From: Anaerolineales bacterium | Lineage (GTDB): Bacteria; Chloroflexota; Anaerolineae; Anaerolineales; Villigracilaceae | Length of the DNA stretch: 64,000 bases | Reading direction: 5' to 3' | Assembly (NCBI GenBank): GCA_015075725.1 | Contig: JABTTV010000001.1 | Location: 1,054,001-1,118,000, forward strand | Part shown: positions 43,596-54,735 of the stretch, piece by piece | How the letters are laid out: each line of letters begins with the position of its first letter | Position numbering within the stretch: position 1 is the first letter of the stretch | Translations under genes and position numbers: made by a program | The notes under the pieces: model-generated | What the model was told of the DNA's origin: nothing | Seen by the model: only the letters and a program-made list of their open reading frames with translations | Databases searched by the model: none

Positions 43596-45254
43596 TTAGT
43601 AATCCATGCCGCCCATGCCGCCCGGAGGCATGGCAGGAGCCTTTTCCTTCTCGGGCATGTCGGTGATCAACACGTCGGTGGTAAGGATCATCGCGGCGAT
43701 GGAGGCGGCGTTCTCGAGCGCGCCGCGCACGACCTTGACCGGGTCGATCACGCCGGCGTCGATCATGTTCACGTATTTGTCCGTCAGCACGTTGTAGCCG
43801 ATGTTCTTGTCTTTCTTTTCGGCGGCGGTGCGGCGCACGGTATCGATGATTACCGAGCCGTCCTGGCCGGCGTTGGAAGCCAGTTTGCGGATCGGGGCTT
43901 CGAGCGCCTTTTTGACGATGTTGATGCCCACGCGAATTTCCTCGCCGTCTTCGGCGTTTTCCTTCGCGAGTTTGTCGAGCTTGGCAGAGGCATTGATGAG
44001 GGAGATCTCACCGCCGGGAACGATGCCTTCCTCCACCGCGGCGCGCGCGGCGGAAAGGGCGTCTTCGACGCGGTGCTTTCTTTCCTTCATTTCGGTCTCA
44101 GTCGCCGCTCCCACACGGATGATGGCGACTCCGCCACTCAATTTGGCAAGGCGTTCCTGCAGTTTTTCCTTATCGTAGTCGCTGGTGGACTTTTCGATCT
44201 CGATGCGGATCTCTTTGATGCGTCCTTCGATATCGCCTTTCTTGCCCTTGCCGCCGATGATGGTGGTGTTCTCCTTGTCGGAGACGACCTTCTCAGCTTT
44301 GCCGAGGTCCTGAACGGTGACGGATTCGAGCTTGCGGCCCATTTCCTCGGAAACGACCTGTCCACCGGTGAGGATGGCGATGTCCTGCAGCATCGCTTTG
44401 CGGCGGTCGCCAAAGCCGGGGGCTTTGATGGCGAGCACGTTCAACATGCCGCGAATCTTGTTGAGGATCATGGTGGCGAGGGCTTCGCCATCCACATCCT
44501 CGGCGATGATGACCAGTTCGCGCTTGCCGATCTGGACGAGTTTCTCGAGCAGGGGCACGATGTCGGCCGCCGCGGAAATTTTCTTATCGTAGATCAGAAC
44601 ATAGGGCTCGCTGATCTGGGCTTCCATCTGGTCGGCGTGAGTGATGAAGTAGGGGGAAAGATAGCCGCGGTCGAACTGCATGCCTTCGACGAATTCCGTC
44701 TCGAACTGCATGGTCTTGGATTCTTCGACGGTGATCACGCCGTCTTTGCCGACCTTGTCCATCACGTCCGCGATGAGCTGGCCGACTTCTTCATCCGCCG
44801 CGGAGTTGGTGGCGACGGACGCGATCTCTTCCTTGGTGTCGATCTTGACCGAGTTCTTCTTCAATTCCGCAACGACGGTCTCGGTGGCGAGTTCGATGCC
44901 GCGCTTCAGAAGCATCGGGTTATAGCCCGCTTCCAAAGCCTTCAAACCTTCGTTCACGATCGCGTGAGCGAGCACGGTGGAGGTGGTGGTCCCGTCACCG
45001 GCGATATCGTTGGTCTTGGTGGCGGCTTCCTTCAGGAGCTGCGCGCCCATGTTCTCGAACGGATCTTCAAGTTCGATCTCCTTCGCCACGGAAACGCCGT
45101 CGTGCGTGATGGTGGGGGAGCCGAACTTGCGATCGACAGCCACATTGCGTCCCTTCGGACCGAGCGTGGCGGATACCGCATTCGCAACGGCGTTCATGCC
45201 GTTCTTGAGCTTGCGGCGGGCTTCTTCGGAAAATACCAGTTGTTTCGCTGCCAT
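43596..45254 (-). CDS. groEL: 60-kDa chaperonin GroEL
   Basis: A 552-residue protein, full length for the family, starting [19 protein letters not shown] and including the ATP-binding GDGTTT motif and the flexible C-terminal tail rich in Gly and Met ([11 protein letters not shown]). With GroES it folds client proteins in the cytosol. It lies downstream of groES in the same operon, separated by 120 bases that are nearly filled by a dispersed palindromic element (45280-45371). Confidence 0.98.
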   Translation of the reverse strand: MAAKQLVFSEEARRKLKNGMNAVANAVSATLGPKGRNVAVDRKFGSPTITHDGVSVAKEIELEDPFENMGAQLLKEAATKTNDIAGDGTTTSTVLAHAIVNEGLKALEAGYNPMLLKRGIELATETVVAELKKNSVKIDTKEEIASVATNSAADEEVGQLIADVMDKVGKDGVITVEESKTMQFETEFVEGMQFDRGYLSPYFITHADQMEAQISEPYVLIYDKKISAAADIVPLLEKLVQIGKRELVIIAEDVDGEALATMILNKIRGMLNVLAIKAPGFGDRRKAMLQDIAILTGGQVVSEEMGRKLESVTVQDLGKAEKVVSDKENTTIIGGKGKKGDIEGRIKEIRIEIEKSTSDYDKEKLQERLAKLSGGVAIIRVGAATETEMKERKHRVEDALSAARAAVEEGIVPGGEISLINASAKLDKLAKENAEDGEEIRVGINIVKKALEAPIRKLASNAGQDGSVIIDTVRRTAAEKKDKNIGYNVLTDKYVNMIDAGVIDPVKVVRGALENAASIAAMILTTDVLITDMPEKEKAPAMPPGGMGGMDY

Positions 45255-45279
45255 AGTTTCACTTCCTTTTTAGAATGTT

Positions 45280-45371
45280 ATGTCCTTGCGAGGAGGGCGG
45301 GGTTCCCGACGAAGCAATCTCCTACGTTATACCGGGAGGCTGCTTCGCCGCTCCGCGTCTCGCAGCGACAT
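45280..45371. repeat. Dispersed palindromic element in the groES-groEL gap
   Basis: About 92 bases with matching ends (atgtccttgcgag / ctcgcagcgacat, 11 of 13) and a second inner pair (gacgaagcaatctcc / ggaggctgcttcgcc). The wording resembles the ...TTGCGAGG...GAAGCAATC... palindromic repeats found in many bacteria. It would form a long hairpin in the groESL mRNA. Confidence 0.75.
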
Positions 45372-45374
45372 GTT

Positions 45375-45671
45375 TTATCCAACAATTCCGAGGATGTCGC
45401 TCTCGCGCAGGATGAGCAGTTTCTTGCCATCCATCTTCACTTCAGTGCCGGAATATTTTGCGAACAGGATCGTATCGCCGACCTTCACGTCCATCGCAAC
45501 GCGCTCGCCTTTTTCGTTGCGGTCGCCGGGTCCCGCCGCAAGGACCTTGCCCTGCTGGGGTTTTTCCTTTGCCGTTTCGGGGAGGATGATTCCGCTCGCT
45601 GTCGTTTCCTCCTGTTCAATGGGCTCGATCAGCACGCGGCTACCGAGGGGTTTGAACGAGATTTTTGCCAT
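45375..45671 (-). CDS. groES: 10-kDa co-chaperonin GroES
   Basis: A 98-residue protein with the GroES fold markers: [20 protein letters not shown] (mobile loop region follows), [20 protein letters not shown] and the ending [20 protein letters not shown]. It caps GroEL. ATG 45671 is the family start and follows GGAGGC; the frame upstream is in the CIRCE region. Confidence 0.98.
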   Translation of the reverse strand: MAKISFKPLGSRVLIEPIEQEETTASGIILPETAKEKPQQGKVLAAGPGDRNEKGERVAMDVKVGDTILFAKYSGTEVKMDGKKLLILRESDILGIVG

Positions 45672-45709
45672 ATGATGCCTCCAAGTGGATTTTCTAATTA
45701 ACCATAGAA

Positions 45710-45736
45710 TTAGCACTCAAAACTTCTGAGTGCTAA
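45710..45736 (-). promoter_or_regulatory. CIRCE operator (HrcA site) of groESL
   Basis: Perfect TTAGCACTC-N9-GAGTGCTAA (45710-45718 / 45728-45736). It overlaps the expected transcription start and represses groESL through HrcA in non-stressed cells. Confidence 0.97.
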
Positions 45737-45741
45737 TTGCT

Positions 45742-45770
45742 ATCTTACCCATTTAGAATTTCAAAGTCAA
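45742..45770 (-). promoter_or_regulatory. groESL sigma-A promoter
   Basis: Minus strand: TTGACT (45765-45770), 17-base spacer, TAAGAT (45742-45747). The start site falls within the CIRCE. Confidence 0.85.
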
Positions 45771-45784
45771 GGGGAATATAAAAA

Positions 45785-45847
45785 TTCTTACAATTCTCTG
45801 ACTCTCGTTCCCCGCCTCTCCTCATACCTGATACCTCACTCGCCGAC
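45785..45847. repeat. Heptanucleotide-periodic tract upstream of groESL
   Basis: 7-mers in phase: ttcttac, aattctc, tgactct, cgttccc, cgcctct, cctcata, cctgata, cctcact, cgccgac. The three consecutive cctcata/cctgata/cctcact units are clearest. Confidence 0.6.
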
Positions 45848-45874
45848 CCAAACGTACCTACTCTGGAAGCGGGT

Positions 45875-47299
45875 TTACGGCGTAGGCGCAGGCTCGGTCA
45901 TGGACGGTTCAGTTGTCGGCGTTGGGGATGAGCCGGAGCCCGTCGTCCCCGGGCTGAAGGAACAGATGGTCCGCACCACGGTCATATCCGCGGCGATGTT
46001 CGGGTCCTGGATATATTCCGAAGCTTCGATAATGGCGGCAACCTCCAATGCCTGCGGGCAGTAATTGACCTTTGGAGTGCTCAACGCCGCCAATTCGGAG
46101 GCATACACATCGTAGTAATAAACCGTGCTGGCTGAGATGGGCAAACCGATCACTTCGGCAGGCTCATCGTTGGGACCGCACCCGCCGCGCCCATCGCAGG
46201 ATTCTTCGGGCGTGCATCCGTTGATCGCGCAACCCAGCGCGAGGATGCCCGTCTCGTAATTTCGGTTCTTGTGATACAAAACCCCCAACTCGCCATAAAA
46301 CACGGGGTTGGACGGCTCGAACTCTATCGCCCTTTGCACATTGCGAATGGCGATGAAGAACTCGCCCATTTGAGAATAGGTCTTGGCGATGGAAAGATAG
46401 GGAACAGGGTCCTGCACACCCAACTGCTGGTTGATGCGGGCAGTCTGCGCGAAATATTCCAGTGACTTTTCATACAACTGCCGTTGAACATCCTCGTTGG
46501 GGCTTTCGAAGGCGAGGCGGCGATATCCCGCGCCGGCGCGCAGGTAAAGGAAGGTCAGGTTTGGCGTGATGGCAATGGCGCGGTCATAGGATTCGATGGC
46601 AAGCGCATACTCGCCCAAAGATTCAAGCACATAGGCGTTGACTCGATGCACATCCATCAGGCTTGGGTCCTGCGCCACGGCCTGCTCGATGACCTGTTGG
46701 GCTTGGGTCCATTTTTGCTGGTCCACCAGCACTTCAGCGTAGAAGGCTTGCGCGAGCACGTTGGTGTTATCCAGTTGGATCGCGCGCACAGCCTCCTGCT
46801 CCGATTTTTGCAGGAGCGCCTGCCGCTCGCGTTCGTTGGATGTGTAAGAGGCTTTCCAATCCAATGCAAAGGCATGCACGGCATGGGCAAAACTGCTGTC
46901 CGGGTTGACTTCAACCGCCTTTTCAGCGGAGGCGATGGCTTCATCCAACCTCGCGAGAATATCTTCCTGCTTTACGATGAGCGCCGTGGAATAGGTCTGC
47001 ACGCGCGAGAGTTGCGCCCAGACGTCCGCGTTGCTCGTGTCGACCCGTGTTGCTTCGCGGTAAGCCTGGATCGCAGAGTCCAATTTCCCGGCGGTGAAGT
47101 GCGCATCGCCTTCGAGGGTGTAAGAGGCGGCGAAACGCGTGGGGGTAGGCGTGGGCAAAAACAGCGGCTTGATATCTCCCTGTTGTACCGAGCGGATGAG
47201 CCAGATGCCCGCCAGAATCAAGATGACGAAAAGGAACATGCGGTAAACGCTCGAGTCATCCCGGCGGCGAAAGATACTGCGGCGATAGTTGATGTTCAT
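45875..47299 (-). CDS. Membrane-anchored TPR protein, second of a pair
   Basis: A 474-residue protein with a basic N-terminus, one span (MFLFVILILAGIWLIRSV), a short PTPTPT linker, then about eight TPR-like helical repeats (GDAHFTAGKLDSAIQAYREA, NADVWAQLSRVQTYS and further units) and an acidic-Pro tail that ends in APTP. Most of the protein should lie outside the membrane. TPR arrays mediate protein-protein contacts; the partner is unknown. It overlaps the upstream TPR gene by ATGA. Confidence 0.85.
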   Translation of the reverse strand: MNINYRRSIFRRRDDSSVYRMFLFVILILAGIWLIRSVQQGDIKPLFLPTPTPTRFAASYTLEGDAHFTAGKLDSAIQAYREATRVDTSNADVWAQLSRVQTYSTALIVKQEDILARLDEAIASAEKAVEVNPDSSFAHAVHAFALDWKASYTSNERERQALLQKSEQEAVRAIQLDNTNVLAQAFYAEVLVDQQKWTQAQQVIEQAVAQDPSLMDVHRVNAYVLESLGEYALAIESYDRAIAITPNLTFLYLRAGAGYRRLAFESPNEDVQRQLYEKSLEYFAQTARINQQLGVQDPVPYLSIAKTYSQMGEFFIAIRNVQRAIEFEPSNPVFYGELGVLYHKNRNYETGILALGCAINGCTPEESCDGRGGCGPNDEPAEVIGLPISASTVYYYDVYASELAALSTPKVNYCPQALEVAAIIEASEYIQDPNIAADMTVVRTICSFSPGTTGSGSSPTPTTEPSMTEPAPTP

Positions 47300-48552
47300 G
47301 GGGTCGGGGTGGATTCTGCTTGAGGCGTGGACTCAGCCTCCGGCGTGGAAAGAGGCGCGTTCAGGTTTTCCTGACAGCGGTTGACGATCGCGTTCGCGTT
47401 GTCCACCGCCAGTTCGTCGGCAGGGATGCGCGAGATGATCAACTGCGCGATCTGCAAAGCCTCGCCGCATTGGTTCGTGCGGGAAAGCGCCAGCCCGTAG
47501 GTGAAATAATATTCGGCGATGCGCGGCGAATCGGGCACGAGGTTGATGAACTCCATTTCATGACCGTCGTCGGAAAGACCGCCCTTGACCACATAGGAAA
47601 GTTCCTTCACGGCTTCGGGCCAGTAGGAATTGCGGTAATACATCACGCCGAGATTGCCGCGCAGGTTGGTGTCGGCGGGATCGTTCGCGACCGCTGATTC
47701 GGCGAACTGCATGGCTTTGCCGTATTCGCCGATGGTGGCGTAGGTACGCGATAAAAGCAGATCAGGGTTGGGGTCTTGGGGGTTGAGCGCGTCGGCGCGG
47801 GTAAAGGAATCCACCGCTTTGTCGTAAATCCCAAGGATGCGGTAGTTGCGTCCGATCGCCAGGTGCAGGTCGGCGATGTTGGCATTGATGGCAATGGCGG
47901 CTTCATATTCACGGATGGCTTCTTCATAGTTGCCGGTAGCTTCGAGAACGTACCCGCGCGCGCGATGGGTTTCGAGCAGGTCGGGCGCAAGCGCCTGCGC
48001 CACACGGGATTCTTCGATGGCTCTTTCGACTCCTTCGAACGAACCAAGACCGTTGTAAAACGAATCGACGAGAATTTCCACGTAATATGCGTGAGCCAGC
48101 GCGTTATTCGGGTCGAGTTCCAAGGCGCGCTTGATGTCCGTCTCTGCTTCGAGGTATTCGCCCTGGAACGACAGTGCCCAGGCGCGCACTGCGAATGCCA
48201 TCGAGCTATCGGGGTTGAGCAGGAGCGCATCTTCGGCTGCGGTCTGTGCTTCCTTATACTTTCCGGCGAACACAAGCACGCGCGCCAGCATGATGTGCGT
48301 GGCGGGGTTGTCCGGCTGGGAGACGATCGCTTGTTGATACGTGTCGATGGCGGGCAGGAGTTTCCCCTGACCGAAGAGATTTTGCGCTTCAGCGATAAGC
48401 GTCTCAGCCGAAATGGTGGGCGTGGGAGACGGGACGCCCAGCGGCTCGATATCCGCGACGACGAATCGGTTGATATACGCCGCCGCCAGCACGATCAGAC
48501 AGAGGACGATGATGCGGAACCAGTTCGGCCGGTCCCGCTTTTTCTTGTTCAT
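47296..48552 (-). CDS. Membrane-anchored TPR protein, first of a pair
   Basis: A 418-residue protein with one N-terminal span ([20 protein letters not shown]), a PSPTPT linker, about seven TPR repeats ([40 protein letters not shown] and so on) and the tail [19 protein letters not shown] 48552 is chosen for the span; the longer frame upstream lacks a site. It is coupled to the second TPR gene and divergent from trmD. Confidence 0.85.
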   Translation of the reverse strand: MNKKKRDRPNWFRIIVLCLIVLAAAYINRFVVADIEPLGVPSPTPTISAETLIAEAQNLFGQGKLLPAIDTYQQAIVSQPDNPATHIMLARVLVFAGKYKEAQTAAEDALLLNPDSSMAFAVRAWALSFQGEYLEAETDIKRALELDPNNALAHAYYVEILVDSFYNGLGSFEGVERAIEESRVAQALAPDLLETHRARGYVLEATGNYEEAIREYEAAIAINANIADLHLAIGRNYRILGIYDKAVDSFTRADALNPQDPNPDLLLSRTYATIGEYGKAMQFAESAVANDPADTNLRGNLGVMYYRNSYWPEAVKELSYVVKGGLSDDGHEMEFINLVPDSPRIAEYYFTYGLALSRTNQCGEALQIAQLIISRIPADELAVDNANAIVNRCQENLNAPLSTPEAESTPQAESTPTP

Positions 48553-48652
48553 GCTCCACTTGCTTCCTCTTAAATACATAAATTCATATTACCATCCGCG
48601 AGAAACCGTCGTCAAGCAGGGATGCCGGAGTTCTTATTCGGCTCTTATATGC

Positions 48653-48665
48653 TACAATCCCGTCA
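48653..48665 (+). promoter_or_regulatory. TACAAT box 6 bases before trmD ATG (probable leaderless start)
   Basis: TACAAT 48653-48658, CCCGTC, ATG 48665. The 15-mer TACAATCCCGTCATG is identical to that at 29251-29265. Confidence 0.6.
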
Positions 48666-49420
48666 TGCAATTCGAGGTGTTCACACTTCTGCCCGAAGTC
48701 TTTCCCTCCTATCTCGAAACCAGCATACTCAAGCGCGCACGCGAACGGGGGCTCATCGATGTGCGCATTCATAATATCCGCGATTACACGCACGACAGGC
48801 ATCACACCACCGACGATCTACCCTACGGCGGAGGCGGCGGTATGGTGATGAAACCGGAGCCGGTTTTCGAGGCGGTCGAATCCGTTCTGGGACTTGTTTC
48901 GCCGCAGACTCCGCCCGAACCTGTTTCAAACATCCCCATCATTCTCCTCACCCCGCAGGGACGAGTCTTCAACCAGACCATCGCCGCTGAATTATCACAG
49001 CATCCACTCATTGCGCTCATCTGCGGGCGTTATGAAGGCATTGACGAGCGCATCCGCGAGAGACTGGTCACCGATGAAATCTCCATCGGCGACTACGTGC
49101 TGACAGGGGGGGAACTGCCCGCATTGATCGTTATCGACGCTGTTGCCCGCCTCCTGCCCGACGTTCTCGGCGACCCCACAGGCGCGGAGGATGACTCTCA
49201 CGCGATGGGCTTGCTGGAATATCCGCATTACACCCGCCCGCCTGAGTTTCGCGGAAGCAAAGTGCCCGACGTCCTGCTCTCCGGCGACCATGCAAAGATC
49301 GACAAGTGGCGCAGGGAACAGGCTTTGGAGCGCACTTTCAGAAAAAGACCGGATATGCTGGAGAAGGCGGAATTAACAAAAGAGGATTTGAAGTTTATCG
49401 AGTCGCTTCGCCATTCGTAA
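48665..49420 (+). CDS. trmD: tRNA (guanine-N1-)-methyltransferase TrmD
   Basis: A 251-residue SPOUT-fold protein: [39 protein letters not shown], the [18 protein letters not shown] and [20 protein letters not shown] knot loops that bind SAM, and [20 protein letters not shown]. It methylates G37 of tRNAs with G at position 36 and prevents frameshifting. The start is fixed by the family N-terminus; no ribosome binding site is present, consistent with a leaderless transcript. Confidence 0.97.
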   Translation: MQFEVFTLLPEVFPSYLETSILKRARERGLIDVRIHNIRDYTHDRHHTTDDLPYGGGGGMVMKPEPVFEAVESVLGLVSPQTPPEPVSNIPIILLTPQGRVFNQTIAAELSQHPLIALICGRYEGIDERIRERLVTDEISIGDYVLTGGELPALIVIDAVARLLPDVLGDPTGAEDDSHAMGLLEYPHYTRPPEFRGSKVPDVLLSGDHAKIDKWRREQALERTFRKRPDMLEKAELTKEDLKFIESLRHS

Positions 49421-49499
49421 TACGTGATGCGGAAGTTACGGATTACGAAACGCGTATCACGAGTCAGGCAATCACAAATCGTCAATCGAAAATCGGAGG
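49416..49499. repeat. Heptanucleotide-periodic tract between trmD and the MFS gene
   Basis: Twelve consecutive 7-mers from the trmD stop codon: cgtaata, cgtgatg, cggaagt, tacggat, tacgaaa, cgcgtat, cacgagt, caggcaa, tcacaaa, tcgtcaa, tcgaaaa, tcggagg. The last unit (tcggagg) contains the Shine-Dalgarno sequence of the next gene. Confidence 0.8.
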
Positions 49500-49504
49500 C
49501 TATC

Positions 49505-50791
49505 ATGTCATCGCGTTTGAATTACGGCAAGACCTTCCTGCTCGGGTTCGGTTTTTTCGGTGTCAGTGTGATCTGGGGCGTGTACAATGCCTTCGTCCCC
49601 ATCTTCCTCGCCGATAAATTCGATCTCTCCCCTGTCCTGATCGGTTTCTTCATGACGCTCGACAATATTGCGGCGCTGTTCATCCAGCCGCCGGTGGGTG
49701 CGTGGTCGGATAAACTCCGCACGCCGTTGGGTCGCCGCATCCCCTTCATATTGATTGGCGCGCCGATCTCGGCAGTTGCATTCGGGTTGATCCCCATTGC
49801 GGCAATTCTGCCGTTGTTCGTTGCCTGCACCAGCACGCTCCTCCTAAGCGCAGCTTTATGGCGAACCCCGGTCGTGGCGCTGATGCCCGATATCACGCCA
49901 TCAGAATTCCGCTCGCAGGCGAACGGCATCATCAATTTCATGGGCGGCGTAGGAACAATCGTCGCTTTGCAAACGGGCGGCATGCTTTATAAGATGAGTC
50001 CCAATTTCCCATTCTGGCTTGGCTCGGGTTTGGTTTTACTTGCGGTGCTGGTCGTTTATCTCTTCATCGAAGAGCCGAAGGAATACGAAGCGGCGGAACA
50101 GCAACCCGGTATGTTCGCCAGCCTGAAGGAAGTCATCAGCGACCCGGACAAAAGCGGTTTGCGCATCTTATCCGCCATCTTCTTCTGGTTCCTCGGTTTT
50201 TCAGCAGTCGAGACCTTCTTCACCCTCTATGCTAAAAATCATCTGGGCTTGAACGAAGGCGATGGGGCAACCCTGCTTTCCGTCCTGCCATTGTTCTTTG
50301 TGTTGTCGGCCATTCCGTCCGGATTCGTCGCGGGGAAGATCGGGCGGCGCACCACCATTGCAACCGGTTTGATCATCCTCGTCATCATGCTTGTCCTACT
50401 CTTCATCACGCCTGCCGAAGCCTTGCTGACGGGCATCGCGCCCCTGCCTCTTGTCGGCATTCCGCTCGTGGAAGGCGGCGCGCGCATGCTCACGCTCGCC
50501 GGCGTTCTGCTCATCCTCGGCGGGATCGGCTGGGCGTTCATCAATATCAACTCCCTGCCCATGATCGTGGATTTGACCAGCGCCGCCCGCATCGGCACCT
50601 TCACAGGTCTTTACTATCTCTTCTCCACCCTTTCCGCCATTGTCGGCCCGAATGTCAACGGCTGGGCGGTTCAACTCACCGGAGGAAATTACAACATCAT
50701 CATGTTGATCGCCCCGTTCTTCATGCTCATCGCGCTGGGATTGATGATGGGGGTGAAGCGGGGGGAAGCAGTTGTAAGATCAGAGAATTAG
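49505..50791 (+). CDS. MFS transporter (SLC45/GPH-like)
   Basis: A 428-residue protein with 12 spans and the wording of sugar/SLC45-type MFS carriers: GVYNAFVPIFLADKFDLSPV, LDNIAALFIQPPVGAWSDKL, RTPLGRRIPFILIGAP (the motif A region), and GRRTTIATGLIILVIML in the second half. Likely an H+-coupled sugar or glycoside carrier, substrate uncertain. ATG 49505 follows GGAGG in the heptamer tract. The 3' end also lies in a heptamer tract. Confidence 0.88.
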   Translation: MSSRLNYGKTFLLGFGFFGVSVIWGVYNAFVPIFLADKFDLSPVLIGFFMTLDNIAALFIQPPVGAWSDKLRTPLGRRIPFILIGAPISAVAFGLIPIAAILPLFVACTSTLLLSAALWRTPVVALMPDITPSEFRSQANGIINFMGGVGTIVALQTGGMLYKMSPNFPFWLGSGLVLLAVLVVYLFIEEPKEYEAAEQQPGMFASLKEVISDPDKSGLRILSAIFFWFLGFSAVETFFTLYAKNHLGLNEGDGATLLSVLPLFFVLSAIPSGFVAGKIGRRTTIATGLIILVIMLVLLFITPAEALLTGIAPLPLVGIPLVEGGARMLTLAGVLLILGGIGWAFININSLPMIVDLTSAARIGTFTGLYYLFSTLSAIVGPNVNGWAVQLTGGNYNIIMLIAPFFMLIALGLMMGVKRGEAVVRSEN

Positions 50792-50831
50792 AGGATAGAG
50801 ATTCGTTTTACGTGTTACGGATTACGCATTA
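50776..50831. repeat. Heptanucleotide-periodic tract spanning the MFS stop and the next start codon
   Basis: 7-mers aagatca, gagaatt, agaggat, agagatt, cgtttta, cgtgtta, cggatta, cgcatta. The GTG start of the BMP lipoprotein is in unit cgtgtta, and its first residues (LRITHY) are encoded by the repeat. Confidence 0.8.
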
Positions 50832-51843
50832 CATTTTTCTGGCAATGACGGGTCTGGCGCTCACAGCCTGCCTGTCCTCGTCAGATTGTTTTCGCGAAGA
50901 TGTTTTCTGCGCGGCGTTGGTGACGGATACGCTTGGGATGGAAGATCACGGGATCAATCAGGATGCCTGGGCGGGAATGCTCGAAGCGCAGGAGAACGGG
51001 CTGGCAGACAAGGTGGATTACATCGAGTCAGTCGATTCCCGAGATTACGAGAAGAACATCGTCTATTTTGCTTCGCGCGGATACGATGCGATCTTTACGG
51101 CGGGCATCGGTTTGCGAAACGCCACGTTCGAGGTTGCAACACAGTATTTTGCAGCTCAAACGCAAGGGAGTCCAAGCCCGATCTTCATTGGCTTCAATCA
51201 ATCCTATGAAGAGAGCCGCCCCAACCTGGTCTCCATTATTTTTCCCGAAGACCAGATGGGATTCGCCGCCGGGGTCGTGGCAACCCAATTAACCAAAACC
51301 GGGACCGTGGGAGCCATATGTGAAACCTCCGGCATCGACTCGATGTGGCGCTATTGCGAGGGCTTTCGCGCGGGCGTGGAGTTTGCGGATGGGACGGTCA
51401 AGGCAGCGGTGATCTATCGCGATGATGGAGACAGGGAAAAATTATTTCTGGATGAAGCGTGGGGATATGAAACCGGTTCGAGTTTGATCCAACGCGGCGC
51501 GGATGTGATTTTCGCGGCAGGCGGAGTCACGGGTCAGGGAGCACTACGGGCGGCTTTGGAGTTCGACGTGTTTGCGATCGGAGCGGAGCGGAATCAGGCG
51601 GCGGCTTTGGGAGGAACCGGACCAGGTTTGGTGACATCTTTTTATGGGGATGCCCGGTTCGAGGTCCAGGAAGCGATCCGTCGGGCAAAAAACGGTGAAT
51701 TTAGCGGTGAACGTGTCGGCAAAATCCATTTTTCGGTCCCGCATCCAGGCGTCGACCCTTCTTCAATCACAGGCTTGGAGGCTTTGATCTCTTTGTTGTC
51801 AAAGGGTGGAATTGTCCCAAATGTTACAAAGGAAAAACCCTAA
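50812..51843 (+). CDS. BMP/PnrA-like lipoprotein, first copy
   Basis: A 343-residue lipoprotein with GTG start (50812): signal peptide LRITHYIFLAMTGLALTAC (lipid-Cys 20), then the BMP fold (AALVTDTLGMEDHGINQDAW, GYDAIFTAGIGLRNATFEVA, FPEDQMGFAAGVVATQLTKT). BMP proteins bind purine nucleosides or related ligands for ABC uptake. The ATG at 50845 would leave a signal too short to work. It lies upstream of a second BMP gene but is separated from it by its own promoter, so it may be an accessory binding protein. Confidence 0.88.
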   Translation: MLRITHYIFLAMTGLALTACLSSSDCFREDVFCAALVTDTLGMEDHGINQDAWAGMLEAQENGLADKVDYIESVDSRDYEKNIVYFASRGYDAIFTAGIGLRNATFEVATQYFAAQTQGSPSPIFIGFNQSYEESRPNLVSIIFPEDQMGFAAGVVATQLTKTGTVGAICETSGIDSMWRYCEGFRAGVEFADGTVKAAVIYRDDGDREKLFLDEAWGYETGSSLIQRGADVIFAAGGVTGQGALRAALEFDVFAIGAERNQAAALGGTGPGLVTSFYGDARFEVQEAIRRAKNGEFSGERVGKIHFSVPHPGVDPSSITGLEALISLLSKGGIVPNVTKEKP

Positions 51844-51854
51844 TTCGTTCAGGC

Positions 51855-51883
51855 TTGCACAATGTATGGAGTGGATTTATACT
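51855..51883 (+). promoter_or_regulatory. Sigma-A promoter of the second BMP gene
   Basis: TTGCAC (51855-51860), 17-base spacer, TATACT (51878-51883). The leader contains a small hairpin (51896-51918: aaggcttt / aaagcctt) ahead of the AGAGGAGAAG site. Confidence 0.75.
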
Positions 51884-51952
51884 TAACATTGTCGTAAGGC
51901 TTTGTGAACAAAAGCCTTTCCAAAATATCTTCTAAAGAGGAGAAGAAATACC

Positions 51953-53011
51953 ATGAAGAAATTCCATTTCGTTATGGCTGTGTTGATCGTTGCTTCCATG
52001 GTCCTTACCGCCTGTGGCGGCGGGGCGGGCGGCGGCGGTCTCAAGGTCGGCATGGTGACCGACTTGGGCGGTATTGATGACAAGTCCTTCAATGCCACCG
52101 CGTATGCCGGTGTCCAACAGGCGATCGACGAGCTAGGTATCGAGGGCAAGTATCTCGAATCCACCCAGCAGGCTGATTATGCCAAGAACATTCAGCAGTA
52201 CCTCGATGAGGACACCGATCTTATCGTGACCGTCGGCTTCCTCCTCGGCGTGGATACTGCCACCGCCGCGAAAGCCAATCCCGAAACCAAGTTCGCCATC
52301 GTGGACTATGCTTATCCCGACTGCTTCGGCGATGCGGTGGAAGGACAATCCTGCGGTTCCGCCACTGAATTGTCCAACGTGCTTGGTCTGACCTTCCAGA
52401 TCGACCAGGCCGGTTTCCTGGCTGGCTACGCCGCAGCTGCCAGCACCAAGACCGGCAAAGTCGCCACTTGGGGCGGTATCAACATCCCGCCTGTGGTCTC
52501 TTTCATGATCGGTTATGAGAACGGCGTGAATTACTACAACGAGCAAAAAGGCGCGAATGTGGAAGTCTTGGGCTGGAGCAATGACGCTGCGGATGGCTCC
52601 TTCATCGGGAACTTCGAATCCCTCGATGACGGCCGCTCCGTGACTGAATCGCTCGTTCAGGAAGGCGCCGACATCGTCATGCCGGTTGCGGGTCCTGCGG
52701 GCTTGGGCGGCGCCGCCTACTGTGCTGAATCCGGCTCCTGCATGGTCATCGGTGTGGACACCGACTGGACCGTCTCTGCCTCCGAATACAGCGACGTGAT
52801 CCTGACCAGCGTTCTAAAGAACATGAACGTGGCCGTGTTCGACACGATCAAAGCCGTCCAGGATGGCACCTTCGCGGGTGGCGTGTATGTCGGAACGCTT
52901 GCCAACAACGGTGTGGGTCTTGCCGATGTGAAGGGCGCTTCGGACGAACTCAAGGCTGAACTCGATGCGATTCGTCAGGGCATCAGCGACGGTTCAATCG
53001 CCTCTCAATAG
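51953..53011 (+). CDS. BMP/PnrA-like substrate-binding lipoprotein, second copy
   Basis: A 352-residue protein with lipobox VLTACGGG (lipid-Cys 21), then KVGMVTDLGGIDDKSFNATA, the BMP family opening, the SFMIGYENGVNYY region and a C-terminal EYSDVILTSVLKNMNVAVFD. It is the likely binding protein of the ABC transporter encoded downstream. A strong terminator follows it, so full-length operon mRNA would be a minor read-through product, consistent with the excess of binding protein typical of ABC systems. Confidence 0.95.
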   Translation: MKKFHFVMAVLIVASMVLTACGGGAGGGGLKVGMVTDLGGIDDKSFNATAYAGVQQAIDELGIEGKYLESTQQADYAKNIQQYLDEDTDLIVTVGFLLGVDTATAAKANPETKFAIVDYAYPDCFGDAVEGQSCGSATELSNVLGLTFQIDQAGFLAGYAAAASTKTGKVATWGGINIPPVVSFMIGYENGVNYYNEQKGANVEVLGWSNDAADGSFIGNFESLDDGRSVTESLVQEGADIVMPVAGPAGLGGAAYCAESGSCMVIGVDTDWTVSASEYSDVILTSVLKNMNVAVFDTIKAVQDGTFAGGVYVGTLANNGVGLADVKGASDELKAELDAIRQGISDGSIASQ

Positions 53012-53033
53012 TTCACCCGTAAACACACCAAGG

Positions 53034-53066
53034 AAAGCCGGGGGAGGGTTCTCCCCCGGCTTTTTC
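53034..53066 (+). terminator. Terminator after the binding-protein gene
   Basis: 13-bp perfect stem (53034-53046 / 53051-53063) with a GGTT loop and trailing TTTTT. Confidence 0.9.
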
Positions 53067-53193
53067 TGTCCTGTTTCGTTAGATCCCAAAGGTGTTTTCG
53101 TCACCTCCTTTGTCACAAAGACCATCCTTATAATGGGACAGTGTAAAAAAGACCTTTTGGATCTATCGAACCCATGAGCATGGAGGGCATGGC

Positions 53194-54723
<1,530 letters not shown>

Positions 54724-54735
54724 GGAGTTGAATCT

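Noticed and set aside
43491..45701. A 736-codon open frame on the + strand
   Set aside because: It runs antisense through groEL and groES; its translation is a shadow of the chaperonin codon pattern (repeated HVVADV, FLLG stretches).
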